Source: Melioribacter roseus P3M-2 (lineage in GTDB: Bacteria > Bacteroidota > Ignavibacteria > Ignavibacteriales > Melioribacteraceae). Taken from it: a stretch of 64,000 bases of DNA. Below, in pieces: positions 17,400 through 25,970 of the stretch. Position 1 is the stretch's first letter; the number at the start of each line of letters is the position of its first letter. Location of the stretch: positions 124,001-188,000 of the forward strand of contig NC_018178.1 of assembly GCF_000279145.1 (NCBI RefSeq). Direction: 5' to 3'. A program made the position numbers and the translations under genes. Under the pieces are notes generated by a model that was given only the letters and a program-made list of their open reading frames with translations, ran no database searches and was not told the origin of the DNA.

Positions 17400-20300
17400 T
17401 TATTGCTTATTTATATTATTTATCAATACGATAACGCTCGAAATTTTTCCTTCGCGCTTAAAGATAGAATCGCTCCATTTTCTCGAAAGGACTAATCCTT
17501 CTTCCACCTCGCGTTCGCCGTCTGTCAGGTTTACAATAATTTTCGATTCGTCAGATAATGAATAGACTATCGGCACCTGGCAATAAGTAAATATCAACAT
17601 CCCGGCATTAATTATCATTGTCTGTTCTTTTTCGTAAACATCGTAGTAGTTGAATATTTGCGATTTATTTAAGAACTCATTGTCGTTCAAAAAATGAGGG
17701 ACAAAAGAAATTTGTCCTTCTTTAATAACAATTCCAAGTTCTCCTAACCGCGATATCACATCCTCTTTCACCTGACCGGTTAAACCCGGTTGCTGAACTC
17801 CCGAATTGAGAGGCGTATGCGAATACGGATCGGTAGTAAACGCTCCGTATTCATCGGGCGATTTGTGAATTCCCAACCCTTCTTTTATTTCGTAATATCG
17901 CTCTTTCAGCTTATCGAGCAGATTGAGATTCTTGTCCGAAAAAATAATTCGATAATAATTCTCTTCCACTGCCAACAGCAACTTGGATACCATGTGCCAG
18001 TAGATACTGCCGATTCCTTCATATTTATAAAATGTGCCCGACCTGCCTGTGAAATAACGATGTTGAAATACTTTTTCGTAAATATCGACAATAATATTTT
18101 TTTCACTTTCTATTAAATCGCCGTAATCATTTTTCAATTTTTCCAATTCGTTTTTGAGCAAAGCAGCGTTACGTAAATGCTTTTTGAAATGATAATTGCC
18201 GTTTTTGTCCGGGACGATCAATCTGTAATCCCTGTTCGCCAGCATCGTCTTTAATAGTTGCGACTTTTCAATTTCTCTATCGGGTATTTGATTTTTTTTG
18301 ATAAAAGGGGGCAATGTTTTTACAGGATAGAGCGTATAACTTTTCTGGTCGGCTCTATAAAGTCTGCTGTTTCGCAGACTGTCGAGTAATTCGAGCGTTT
18401 CTCCGCCGGTTAGATACCCCGAACTCAAAACAGCCACCTGCCCTTCGAGCATTTCATCCAGACGATGAATTGATATTGCATTATCCGAAATTTCCATCAA
18501 ATTATACGAATGATATAATCCGTCTTCTCTCCTGTTATATTTTATCGAATGGTCTATAATTTCCATCATCAGTTTGAATAATCGCAATAACTTATTCTTG
18601 TCATAACCCACTTTACCCTTGCGGAACGCGGCGTTATAAATTGTGTTTCGATAATCGCTTCCCGCTTTTCCAAGTCCGTCGACTATTTTTTTTCGTATTT
18701 CGTCGTTTAATTTATCATTGAACAAATCTTTTGATTCTGCGAGTGTTTTTTCAATGGCTTCTATAAAATCACAGAGCTCTTTGCTAAGAGTCAGATTATC
18801 ATTTCCAAAGTCTTCGATTAAATCTATCAGGAAAGCGATATATCGCCTCATGTAAAAAAGCGTAACCATCGATGCTCCGTAACCTGCCAAAGCATTGTTG
18901 GCGTCGTTCCATTCCGGTCTTTGAGTATTCATCCAAATCCCGGCTTCTGGCACGAAATTCGAAATTTTGGTCATTAGAGGGATTATCAACTTTTCTGCTA
19001 ATGTCGCTCTGTGGGGAACGTCGTTTTTATCAAGCAAATATTTGCCGGTCTCTCCCAGCGTAGATACTTTTTGTTTTATACTATCGTTGAGTTGATAGTC
19101 GAAGTCGATTGAATTTCTGGGGTCTTTCAGAATTTCATCGTACGGTTTAATCCTATACGGGACATTTGCAAACACAAACAAATCTTCTTCGAGCAACTCG
19201 GCGAGTCTGGACGGTTTGAATTTCGAAAGCGTTTCCAGGAGCTTCAGTAAATAAATTATTTGATGGTCGCCCCAATATCCGATGTACGACCATTCGTCGT
19301 CCGGGTCTAATTCTTCCCAATCGAAACTTTCTTTCGTAAGTCTGTACGGATTATATCCGTCCGCAGTTGAAGCGTTAAGAAATTTGAAGATCATCGATTC
19401 GGTATATTCAGGGAACGAATACGATAAAGCTTCCCAGTTCTGGAATATATCTCTCCAATTGCCCTGGTAATTATAAACTTTATTACCGTATTCGTCTTTA
19501 ATGTCTATTGAGAACAAATTCCACGGTCTGCTCGGGTCGCCGTGTCTACGGCTGAAAGACAGAGGCATATACTCAATTGCCATTCTGAGCAATTCTTTAT
19601 CGCCGGTCTCATCGGCAAATTGAACAAGCGAATCTTTTGTTATACTGCCCGGAAGCTTTTCCAGACGGGAAATATATTGGTCATATGATCGGACGCTTAT
19701 CGCACGGAGATATTTAATAAAATCGTCTTTGTCTATATTATAATTATTATCGAATACTCCTCCTCTCATAATGTTGAACATTACATTCGAGAGATGGCGG
19801 TAATTTGTCAGGCGGTCGCTCGTCAACTGGCAACCGTCGGCTTTGGCTATTAATAATTTGAGTTTCGAAGTATCCTCTTCGATTTCTTTTTCAATCGAAG
19901 AGACAGGGTCGATTCCCGATTCGAGTATTGAAATAAGCTCTACGAGTTTGGAGTGGTCATAATCAACGTCGGCGACTATGTACCAATATTTTTGTTCGCT
20001 CGGTATTAAATCGAATTCAGAATGAATAAAATAACTACCGCGTTTACCGTTGGAATTGAGTTCTTTCGAGACGACCGAGTCGCTTCTGAAATTATTTAAT
20101 TGATCTGTCGAAAGAAGTATGTCCGTTTCGTGTAAGCCGCACGACCATACGACAGATGTTTCCAAAGATTCGCTGGGCTCGGCTCTGTCCGTTGGCACGG
20201 AGCTGAGCGCAAAGATTCCGAGATTAATTTCTTCCAGCAATTCATTCTTTTTATAAGCATCGAGGAGCGAGCTGTATTCGAGCTGGAACCTTCTGTTAGT

Positions 20301-20864
20301 CCCGGAAGGCATTATATTCATAATACCGTCGAGTAATCTGACTGTGACAACGCGTTCATCGAGATTTTCAATAAAAGATTTTTTTACGAATCCGTATTTA
20401 TCGCACGATGTCCATTGGTATCTGAAAGCTAACTTGAGATCGTGATTAATTTCTTCGAAAATAATTTTATTGCCGGAAATATTTTTATATAGATTTCTCT
20501 CCGCGTTATAAATCGACTCGTATTTACCCGATAGCGGTTCCCACAAAAAATTATTAGAATCTTTGCGTACTATTAAAATGGTTTTGCCGCCCGTAATATC
20601 TCTGCTGTCGTGAATTTTATCTTCGGTATAATAAGGAAACAAAGCATGGTCGGGATTAATGCGACCTGCGGTAAGGCCGCCGTAACTCGAAATAAACATC
20701 CACAAATCCGAGCCGCTAACAATACTCATCAGAAAGGGATTCATTAAATCAAAATTGCGTATACAATTAAACTCCTCGTTATCGATTTTAACGATCTCGC
20801 TTTTAATGGTTTTCGTTTCGTAACGAAGCGGATGAAAACCGATTTGTATACTGTTTTGATTCAT
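17400..20864 (-). CDS. Large cytoplasmic GH94-like (alpha/alpha)6-barrel protein, possible glucan phosphorylase
   Basis: A 1154-residue protein without signal peptide. The N-terminal 300 residues look like the beta-sandwich domain of GH94-clan phosphorylases (GSDLWMFISSYGGLTAGR). The rest is helical, with YIGYWGDHQIIYLLKLLE and QRPEWNDANNALAGYGASM, the latter resembling the WND motif that holds the catalytic aspartate in that clan. The size is above ordinary cellobiose phosphorylases (about 800) and closer to the long beta-1,3-oligoglucan phosphorylase families (GH149, GH161). A role in cytoplasmic phosphorolysis of imported beta-1,3-oligosaccharides fits the GH16/GH30/GH55-like neighbours, but the family assignment is inference. 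It lies 8 bp after the GH16 gene. Confidence 0.75.
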   Translation of the reverse strand: MNQNSIQIGFHPLRYETKTIKSEIVKIDNEEFNCIRNFDLMNPFLMSIVSGSDLWMFISSYGGLTAGRINPDHALFPYYTEDKIHDSRDITGGKTILIVRKDSNNFLWEPLSGKYESIYNAERNLYKNISGNKIIFEEINHDLKLAFRYQWTSCDKYGFVKKSFIENLDERVVTVRLLDGIMNIMPSGTNRRFQLEYSSLLDAYKKNELLEEINLGIFALSSVPTDRAEPSESLETSVVWSCGLHETDILLSTDQLNNFRSDSVVSKELNSNGKRGSYFIHSEFDLIPSEQKYWYIVADVDYDHSKLVELISILESGIDPVSSIEKEIEEDTSKLKLLIAKADGCQLTSDRLTNYRHLSNVMFNIMRGGVFDNNYNIDKDDFIKYLRAISVRSYDQYISRLEKLPGSITKDSLVQFADETGDKELLRMAIEYMPLSFSRRHGDPSRPWNLFSIDIKDEYGNKVYNYQGNWRDIFQNWEALSYSFPEYTESMIFKFLNASTADGYNPYRLTKESFDWEELDPDDEWSYIGYWGDHQIIYLLKLLETLSKFKPSRLAELLEEDLFVFANVPYRIKPYDEILKDPRNSIDFDYQLNDSIKQKVSTLGETGKYLLDKNDVPHRATLAEKLIIPLMTKISNFVPEAGIWMNTQRPEWNDANNALAGYGASMVTLFYMRRYIAFLIDLIEDFGNDNLTLSKELCDFIEAIEKTLAESKDLFNDKLNDEIRKKIVDGLGKAGSDYRNTIYNAAFRKGKVGYDKNKLLRLFKLMMEIIDHSIKYNRREDGLYHSYNLMEISDNAISIHRLDEMLEGQVAVLSSGYLTGGETLELLDSLRNSRLYRADQKSYTLYPVKTLPPFIKKNQIPDREIEKSQLLKTMLANRDYRLIVPDKNGNYHFKKHLRNAALLKNELEKLKNDYGDLIESEKNIIVDIYEKVFQHRYFTGRSGTFYKYEGIGSIYWHMVSKLLLAVEENYYRIIFSDKNLNLLDKLKERYYEIKEGLGIHKSPDEYGAFTTDPYSHTPLNSGVQQPGLTGQVKEDVISRLGELGIVIKEGQISFVPHFLNDNEFLNKSQIFNYYDVYEKEQTMIINAGMLIFTYCQVPIVYSLSDESKIIVNLTDGEREVEEGLVLSRKWSDSIFKREGKISSVIVLINNINKQ

Positions 20865-20872
20865 ATCAATGA

Positions 20873-21967
20873 TTATTTTATTAATACAAGTTTACGGCTT
20901 TGCGAACGCCCCCCGGCATTTAATGAATAAGTATAAACTCCCGAACTCAATTTCGATGCGTCGTAAAAATATTTATAATTGCCCGCATTGTGATATTCAT
21001 CCACAATTACATCGGCGGTTTGTCCGTAGATATTATAAAGCGTTATTTTAACGTTGGCTGCTTTGGGCAATTGATATTCAATGACAGTTTGCGAGTTAAA
21101 AGGATTCGGATAATTCTGTCCCAAATAAAAATCTGAGGGTTTTCCCGAATTGTTTCCTTCTTCGATATCCGTGCTCACTTTTTGATAAACTCTGACGTAA
21201 TCGATAACGAATTCCTGAGGAAATTTAGTGGAACCGTCCGGATTTCCCGGCCAGTTGCCGCCTACGGCTAAGTTGAGAATCAGATGAAAACGTTGATCAA
21301 ACGGCGCGGGGAAACTTTGCCCCGATGTGTACCAATGCGTCTGCGTTTGATAGAGTTGCCCGTCTACGTACCAATCCATTCTGCCTTCTTCCCAAACCAG
21401 AGTAAAAGTATGGAAGTCTTCGTTGAATCCGCCCGACTTTAGAGTATACGATTTTCCGGAATGAACGTTATTTGGCCACGAACCCCCGTAATGAAGAGTG
21501 CCGTAAACAGTGGTTGTATCGTGACCGAGATATTCCATAATATCGATTTCGCCGCTGGCAGCCCAGCCGCCGTATACGTTGTCGGTGGGCAGCATCCATA
21601 TGGCTGGCCAGAGTCCTTTACCTTTGGGCATTTTGGCTCTTATTTCGAACTTGCCGTATTTCCAATCTCCCTTATTGATTGTTCTTATACGGGAAGAGGT
21701 GTATTGGAAACCTTGATAATTTTCCTTCTTTGCCGTGATGGTCAGAAATCCGTCGCTAACAGTAGCGTTTTCTTTTCTGTAATATTCGAGTTCGTTATTG
21801 CCCCACCCTGCGGGCGGTCCGTTGCCAATCTGAAATTCCCATTTATCCGTATCCAGCTCGGCGCCGTCGAATTCGTCGGACCAAACCAATTGATATTCCT
21901 GCGAAAATATCAAGTCAACTTTTAATGTCAGCGCAATTAATAAGAGCAATAATATTCTTGTTCTCAT
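20873..21967 (-). CDS. GH16 beta-glucanase (laminarinase type) with T9SS sorting domain
   Basis: A 364-residue secreted endoglucanase. The signal peptide ends near residue 22 (LIFSQ). The GH16 jelly-roll domain covers about 25-265, with the catalytic motif GEIDIMEYLG: Glu140 is the likely nucleophile and Glu145 the acid/base. The MEY form with an extra residue is typical of beta-1,3(4)-glucanases. LWPAIWMLP and WDGQ-like loop residues (WYVDGQLYQTQTHW) support this. The last 80 residues are a T9SS sorting domain (NYPNPFNSQTVIEYQLP, SGVYTYSLNAGGRSQSRK). It should be displayed on the cell surface, where it would cut beta-1,3-glucan. It overlaps the transporter stop codon by 4 bp. Confidence 0.95.
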   Translation of the reverse strand: MRTRILLLLLIALTLKVDLIFSQEYQLVWSDEFDGAELDTDKWEFQIGNGPPAGWGNNELEYYRKENATVSDGFLTITAKKENYQGFQYTSSRIRTINKGDWKYGKFEIRAKMPKGKGLWPAIWMLPTDNVYGGWAASGEIDIMEYLGHDTTTVYGTLHYGGSWPNNVHSGKSYTLKSGGFNEDFHTFTLVWEEGRMDWYVDGQLYQTQTHWYTSGQSFPAPFDQRFHLILNLAVGGNWPGNPDGSTKFPQEFVIDYVRVYQKVSTDIEEGNNSGKPSDFYLGQNYPNPFNSQTVIEYQLPKAANVKITLYNIYGQTADVIVDEYHNAGNYKYFYDASKLSSGVYTYSLNAGGRSQSRKLVLIK

Positions 21968-23334
21968 TTAATACCCTCCTGTTGTCCATTCGCTTTTCTT
22001 AATTTAAGGTCGTTTTCGATTTTTTTCATTGTATTGTCGTCGAGTTCGTAAAAGAATGCGGCTATAGTTGCAATTAAAGTTCCCGCGGCAGGAATAAAAC
22101 TCATCATCATTTTAATACCGTCCAGAGTTTCGGGAGCTTGCGCCGTATTCGGAACGAACCCGAAGAGAGCCAGCATCCATCCCGCCATACCTCCTCCAAC
22201 GGCAATTCCGAATTTCTGAGCGAATGTGGCGGCTGAAAATACAAGTCCGGTGGCTCGTCTTTCATTTTTCCATTCCGAATAGTCGGCTGTATCGGCATAC
22301 ATTGCCCACAATAACGGAGCCTGCGGCGCCATTATAAACGAGATTAAAATATGCAATGCGAAAATCAAAAATATCTGGTCGGACGGAAGGAAATAAAAAA
22401 TCATTGTCAATATGGTAGTCAATGACATCACAAAAATGTAGAATCTCTTTTTGCCGAATTTTTTTGCAAAAAATTGAGTCGACGCCACGCCCGCAATAAC
22501 TCCGATAGTGCCGAGCACCATAAAGAGCGAAGCCAGCGCTTCGCTGCCAATATAATACTTGAAATAATATAAAATAGTGCCGCTTCGAATAATAATATAT
22601 CCGAGCGTAAAGATTCCCATAACCAGCAAATACATCCATGGTCTGTTACGAATCAAATCCCTGAGATCATCCTTTAAAGCAGTTTTTTGGTCGGACGATA
22701 CAACGACTCTTTCCCTGGTAGTTTTAAACGTTATATAGAACAAAATGCATGCAAGAATTCCGTAGACGCCCATTGTAAAGGGGAAGCCCAGCGCCTGATC
22801 TCCGCCGCCAAAGAAATCGACCAACGGGAGAGTCAAACCCTGCACTATAAAAGCGCCGACAAATGCTAGCACAAAACGGAATGTAGAAACGCTTGTTCTT
22901 TCCTGTGAATTCGGAGAAATTACGCCCATCAACGCCGAATAAGGAATGTTTACCGCAGTGTAAGCCATCATTACAAGCGTAAAAGTAATGTATGCATAAA
23001 TGATTTTTCCGGTTACATCGAAAGGCGGCGTCGTAAAAGCCAGGACTCCGAATATTGCCAGAGGACCGGACATCCAGATTAAATACGGTCGAAATTTGCC
23101 CCACTTTGTATTGGTACGGTCGGCGATAATTCCCATGATAGGATCGTTAGCCGCGTCCCAGAAACGCGAAACCATCAACATTGTGCCCGCAGCTGCAGCG
23201 GGTATTCCGAATATATCAGTATAAAAGAAAAGGAGAAAATTGACAAACATCTGGAAATAAAGATTCGAAGCCGTATCTCCAAGCCCGTATCCGATTTTCT
23301 CTTTAAGGGACAATTTCTCGCCGGTATTATCCAT
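21964..23334 (-). CDS. GPH-family glycoside:cation symporter (MFS)
   Basis: A 456-residue inner-membrane sugar transporter with about 12 membrane segments. The GPH/MelB family signatures are visible: KIGYGLGDTASNLYFQMFVNF at the N-terminus, SRFWDAANDPIMGIIADRT and WGKFRPYLIW. It would take up mono- or oligosaccharides delivered to the periplasm, driven by Na+ or H+. It is the first gene of the long glycan operon. Its upstream region holds two TAGTAACA repeats 21 bp apart (23413-23441), so it is probably switched on by the hybrid two-component regulator at 25971-30116. Confidence 0.93.
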   Translation of the reverse strand: MDNTGEKLSLKEKIGYGLGDTASNLYFQMFVNFLLFFYTDIFGIPAAAAGTMLMVSRFWDAANDPIMGIIADRTNTKWGKFRPYLIWMSGPLAIFGVLAFTTPPFDVTGKIIYAYITFTLVMMAYTAVNIPYSALMGVISPNSQERTSVSTFRFVLAFVGAFIVQGLTLPLVDFFGGGDQALGFPFTMGVYGILACILFYITFKTTRERVVVSSDQKTALKDDLRDLIRNRPWMYLLVMGIFTLGYIIIRSGTILYYFKYYIGSEALASLFMVLGTIGVIAGVASTQFFAKKFGKKRFYIFVMSLTTILTMIFYFLPSDQIFLIFALHILISFIMAPQAPLLWAMYADTADYSEWKNERRATGLVFSAATFAQKFGIAVGGGMAGWMLALFGFVPNTAQAPETLDGIKMMMSFIPAAGTLIATIAAFFYELDDNTMKKIENDLKLRKANGQQEGIK

Positions 23335-23412
23335 TTTCTCACTCCGAAATTCTTATAATGCTGGCTCTTTGACTACAAAAAAAATAATTAACTATTGTTT
23401 AATCTCGGCTTA

Positions 23413-23441
23413 TAGTAACAATTAATAGTACTATAGTAACA
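23413..23441 (-). promoter_or_regulatory. Paired TGTTACTA repeats upstream of the glycan operon, probable HTCS binding site
   Basis: TAGTAACA occurs at 23413-23420 and 23434-23441 in direct orientation, exactly 21 bp apart (two helical turns). The same pair with the same spacing occurs at 25921-25949 upstream of GH30. On the minus strand a T-rich stretch ending TTTTG ends 37 bp after the proximal repeat, a similar distance to that at the other site (36 bp), and may be the -7 region. AraC-type dimers bind such paired direct repeats. Confidence 0.65.
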
Positions 23442-23469
23442 TCGTATTTTTTCATTTATTTTATTGTTT

Positions 23470-24351
23470 TCAAACGTTTTCAATATTTATATCAAACGTA
23501 AAAGTTCTTATCCATTCGTCTTTTTCGCCCGGATTCAATTCGATTTTTTTGTACAATTCCGGACTAACCACATGACGTTTTCCCCATAAATTGATTTTAG
23601 ACGCCGCGAAATTTCCCATTTCGGATATCATACATCCGTATGTTCTGTTTATAATCCTCCATTCAGCTTTGCAATTACAGTTTATATTTTCCAGAAAATA
23701 TTCGGTTTGAGGTTCATTCTTCCAGGAGAGAAAATTTCCGCCGAATATTAAATTGTTTTCTTTATCGATTACTTTATGAATTTCTTCTTTTATGATTTCA
23801 AATGGAAAAATCAACCGATAAGTCCCAGATATCTTCTCCGAATTAACCGAAATGAAATTGTGAACATACTCGTTGGTTCGAATAACTTTATCGCCTTTAT
23901 TTTCAATTTTGTATTTAATATCGAATTGATTGCCCGTCAAAGCGATTTCTTTTTCGGCTTCAAAAACATAACCGCTAGAATTGCAGAGATAACGATAAAT
24001 AATTTTCCCCTGCTCTATACAATAATCGAAATCAAACGGGCGGAATTTATATTCGAAAAAGAAATCGTATGGTTTATCCGACTCTTTTATTAAATATCCG
24101 ACTCCCGGTTTAATAAATTCTTCGCCGGGCTTAATTTCATCGTACCCCAAAGGACTGTCGATGCCGAATTCATTAAAAAAACCGCAGCCTTTTTTGAGGT
24201 CGTACTTTTCGGATTCGGTTGTACCGAATTCAATACCGTTATAAATAACTCTTCTAATTTTTCCTGTATAGTCGAAACGCGCGCCGGAATAACCTTCTTC
24301 AGGCAGTTCAATTATAAGACTCAGTTTGTTGTTTTTTAATTCAACCGGCAT
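23470..24351 (-). CDS. Galactose-mutarotase-like (aldose 1-epimerase fold) protein
   Basis: A 293-residue cytoplasmic protein. The mutarotase-like supersandwich is suggested by LSLIIELPEEGYSGARFDYTG at the start, the internal EYVHNF motif with its histidine and the closing ELNPGEKDEWIRTFTF. It may interconvert sugar anomers or bind a sugar product. The usual second catalytic histidine and glutamate are not obvious to me. It is 1 bp downstream of GH30 and so co-transcribed and probably co-induced with it. It could also be a non-catalytic member of the fold. Confidence 0.7.
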   Translation of the reverse strand: MPVELKNNKLSLIIELPEEGYSGARFDYTGKIRRVIYNGIEFGTTESEKYDLKKGCGFFNEFGIDSPLGYDEIKPGEEFIKPGVGYLIKESDKPYDFFFEYKFRPFDFDYCIEQGKIIYRYLCNSSGYVFEAEKEIALTGNQFDIKYKIENKGDKVIRTNEYVHNFISVNSEKISGTYRLIFPFEIIKEEIHKVIDKENNLIFGGNFLSWKNEPQTEYFLENINCNCKAEWRIINRTYGCMISEMGNFAASKINLWGKRHVVSPELYKKIELNPGEKDEWIRTFTFDINIENV

Positions 24352-24352
24352 A

Positions 24353-25849
24353 TCATTTTATAATAATTGTTTGCAATGAATTCCCGGGCAGATTGTAATT
24401 AATATATTTTCCTGCAATCTCAACCGAGTATGTAAATTCTTTTTCAGTCGGATTAAATAATTCGACTGCAATCGATATGTCTTCGTTGATTGCCGCTGTC
24501 GCCATAATACCGGAATTGTTAATATCGAGTTTAATCCTATGAGCCCCCGGTCTTATATACTTGCTGAAATGCGACATTACGTAATAGAGCGGAGTGTAAT
24601 AAACCTCGTCTTCTTCAGGTTTAACGATTACAGGCGCAATGCACCAATTTTGAGCGTGATTCGGTCCTCCTTTATCGTCGAGAACAATATTCCAGTCGAT
24701 CCATCCTGTAAGCCAACTGTTAAGCCCCCCGATAATATCACGCGCATATCGGAATACGGGCACGTATTTAGGATGCAGATGCTTGGTTTCCGGCGAAGCC
24801 CAATCGTAACCCCAATCGGTAGCCTCTTTGCTCCAGTACCAGAGGTCGTCCTTCCAAACCGGGACTTCCGAATCGATACACCCTTCGGTGTGCATTAAGT
24901 GTTTATCGGGAAATTTTTTGTGCACTTCATTCAAAGCTTCGGGATACCACGAAATTGTACTGCTGTACCAGTGAACCGCCGTTCCCCATACGTATTTTGC
25001 CGCGTCGGGATCGCCGAGAATTTTTTCCGCCCACTCTACAACTTCGTCCCTGTTCTGGTCGTAAATCAAAATATTAGCGTCGATGCCTTCTTTTTGGAAA
25101 GTCGGTCCCAAATGATTCTTAACGAAATCAGCCATTTGTTCGGGAGTATAAATCATGCTTTCCCAATTTTCATCGTTCCCCAGCGGCTCGTTTTCGACTG
25201 TCACTCCCCAAATATCGATTCCCAGACTGTCATAAGCTTCAATATATTTTACAAAGAATTTAGCCCAGACCGGATAGTATTCCGGTTTTAAAGATCCTCC
25301 GTTCCAATCGTTATTGTCTTTCATCCACGGCGGAGCCGTCCAGGGTGACGCTAACAGCTTGAAACCTTCCGCAGAGATTTTCCGGGCATCTTTAATCAGC
25401 GGAACTAAATCGTCCAAATCCTCTTTGACGGTAAAATATTTCAGAGCCGTATCGCCGGGCACATCGGCATATGAATAATTTTTCAGCGAAAAATCGCAAC
25501 TGTTAATATGAGTTCTCATCAATGAATAATCAGCGCCCGATTTTGAGAAATATGCGTTCAATACCTCTGTTCTTTTTTCGGGACTGATTTGATTTAGAAC
25601 ATAAGCCGAAGATTCAGTAAACGCGCCTCCGAATCCGACAATTTTTTGATAAAGCGTGTCCGGTTCAAGCTTAATTAGGATATCGGAGTTATACCCCTGA
25701 GAGCTTAAATTGAAAAGTCCCTTCTCTGACAGTTTATCGCCAGATTTCGAAGTCTGGACTACAACCGCTTCAGAGTATTCATACCCATCGCGGGCGCATG
25801 CCGCGGCAATAATTATCAGCAATACGAATAATAAATTTGTCCTCTTCAT
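24353..25849 (-). CDS. GH30 glycosidase lipoprotein (glucosylceramidase/beta-1,6-glucanase type)
   Basis: A 498-residue lipoprotein of glycoside hydrolase family 30. Cys18 in IIAAACA is a lipobox. The TIM barrel opens with KIVGFGGAFTESSAYVL. The acid/base is Glu221 in VENEP and the nucleophile Glu322 in HTEGCID. A C-terminal beta-sandwich follows (AAINEDISIAVELFNPTEKE). GH30 members in glucan loci often cut beta-1,6 branches or linkages, which would complement GH16 on laminarin. The frame stays open to 26038, but ATG 25849 has a CCGGAGGA ribosome site and a proper signal sequence. Two TAGTAACA repeats lie upstream at 25921-25949. Confidence 0.93.
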   Translation of the reverse strand: MKRTNLLFVLLIIIAAACARDGYEYSEAVVVQTSKSGDKLSEKGLFNLSSQGYNSDILIKLEPDTLYQKIVGFGGAFTESSAYVLNQISPEKRTEVLNAYFSKSGADYSLMRTHINSCDFSLKNYSYADVPGDTALKYFTVKEDLDDLVPLIKDARKISAEGFKLLASPWTAPPWMKDNNDWNGGSLKPEYYPVWAKFFVKYIEAYDSLGIDIWGVTVENEPLGNDENWESMIYTPEQMADFVKNHLGPTFQKEGIDANILIYDQNRDEVVEWAEKILGDPDAAKYVWGTAVHWYSSTISWYPEALNEVHKKFPDKHLMHTEGCIDSEVPVWKDDLWYWSKEATDWGYDWASPETKHLHPKYVPVFRYARDIIGGLNSWLTGWIDWNIVLDDKGGPNHAQNWCIAPVIVKPEEDEVYYTPLYYVMSHFSKYIRPGAHRIKLDINNSGIMATAAINEDISIAVELFNPTEKEFTYSVEIAGKYINYNLPGNSLQTIIIK

Positions 25850-25920
25850 TGTTCCTCCGGTAAGTAAAAATTTAAGACGCATGACAAAATATTCGGATTG
25901 CAAGCGATTGTCTTGGATAT

Positions 25921-25949
25921 TAGTAACAAAAATCAGGACTATAGTAACA
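25921..25949 (-). promoter_or_regulatory. Paired TGTTACTA repeats upstream of GH30, probable HTCS binding site
   Basis: TAGTAACA at 25921-25928 and 25942-25949, direct orientation, 21 bp apart. The distal copy shares the longer core ACTATAGTAACAT with the copy at 23431-23442. They lie in the 121-bp gap between the regulator gene's stop and the GH30 start. Confidence 0.65.
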
Positions 25950-25970
25950 TTGGCAGCGTTAGGGCGCGGG

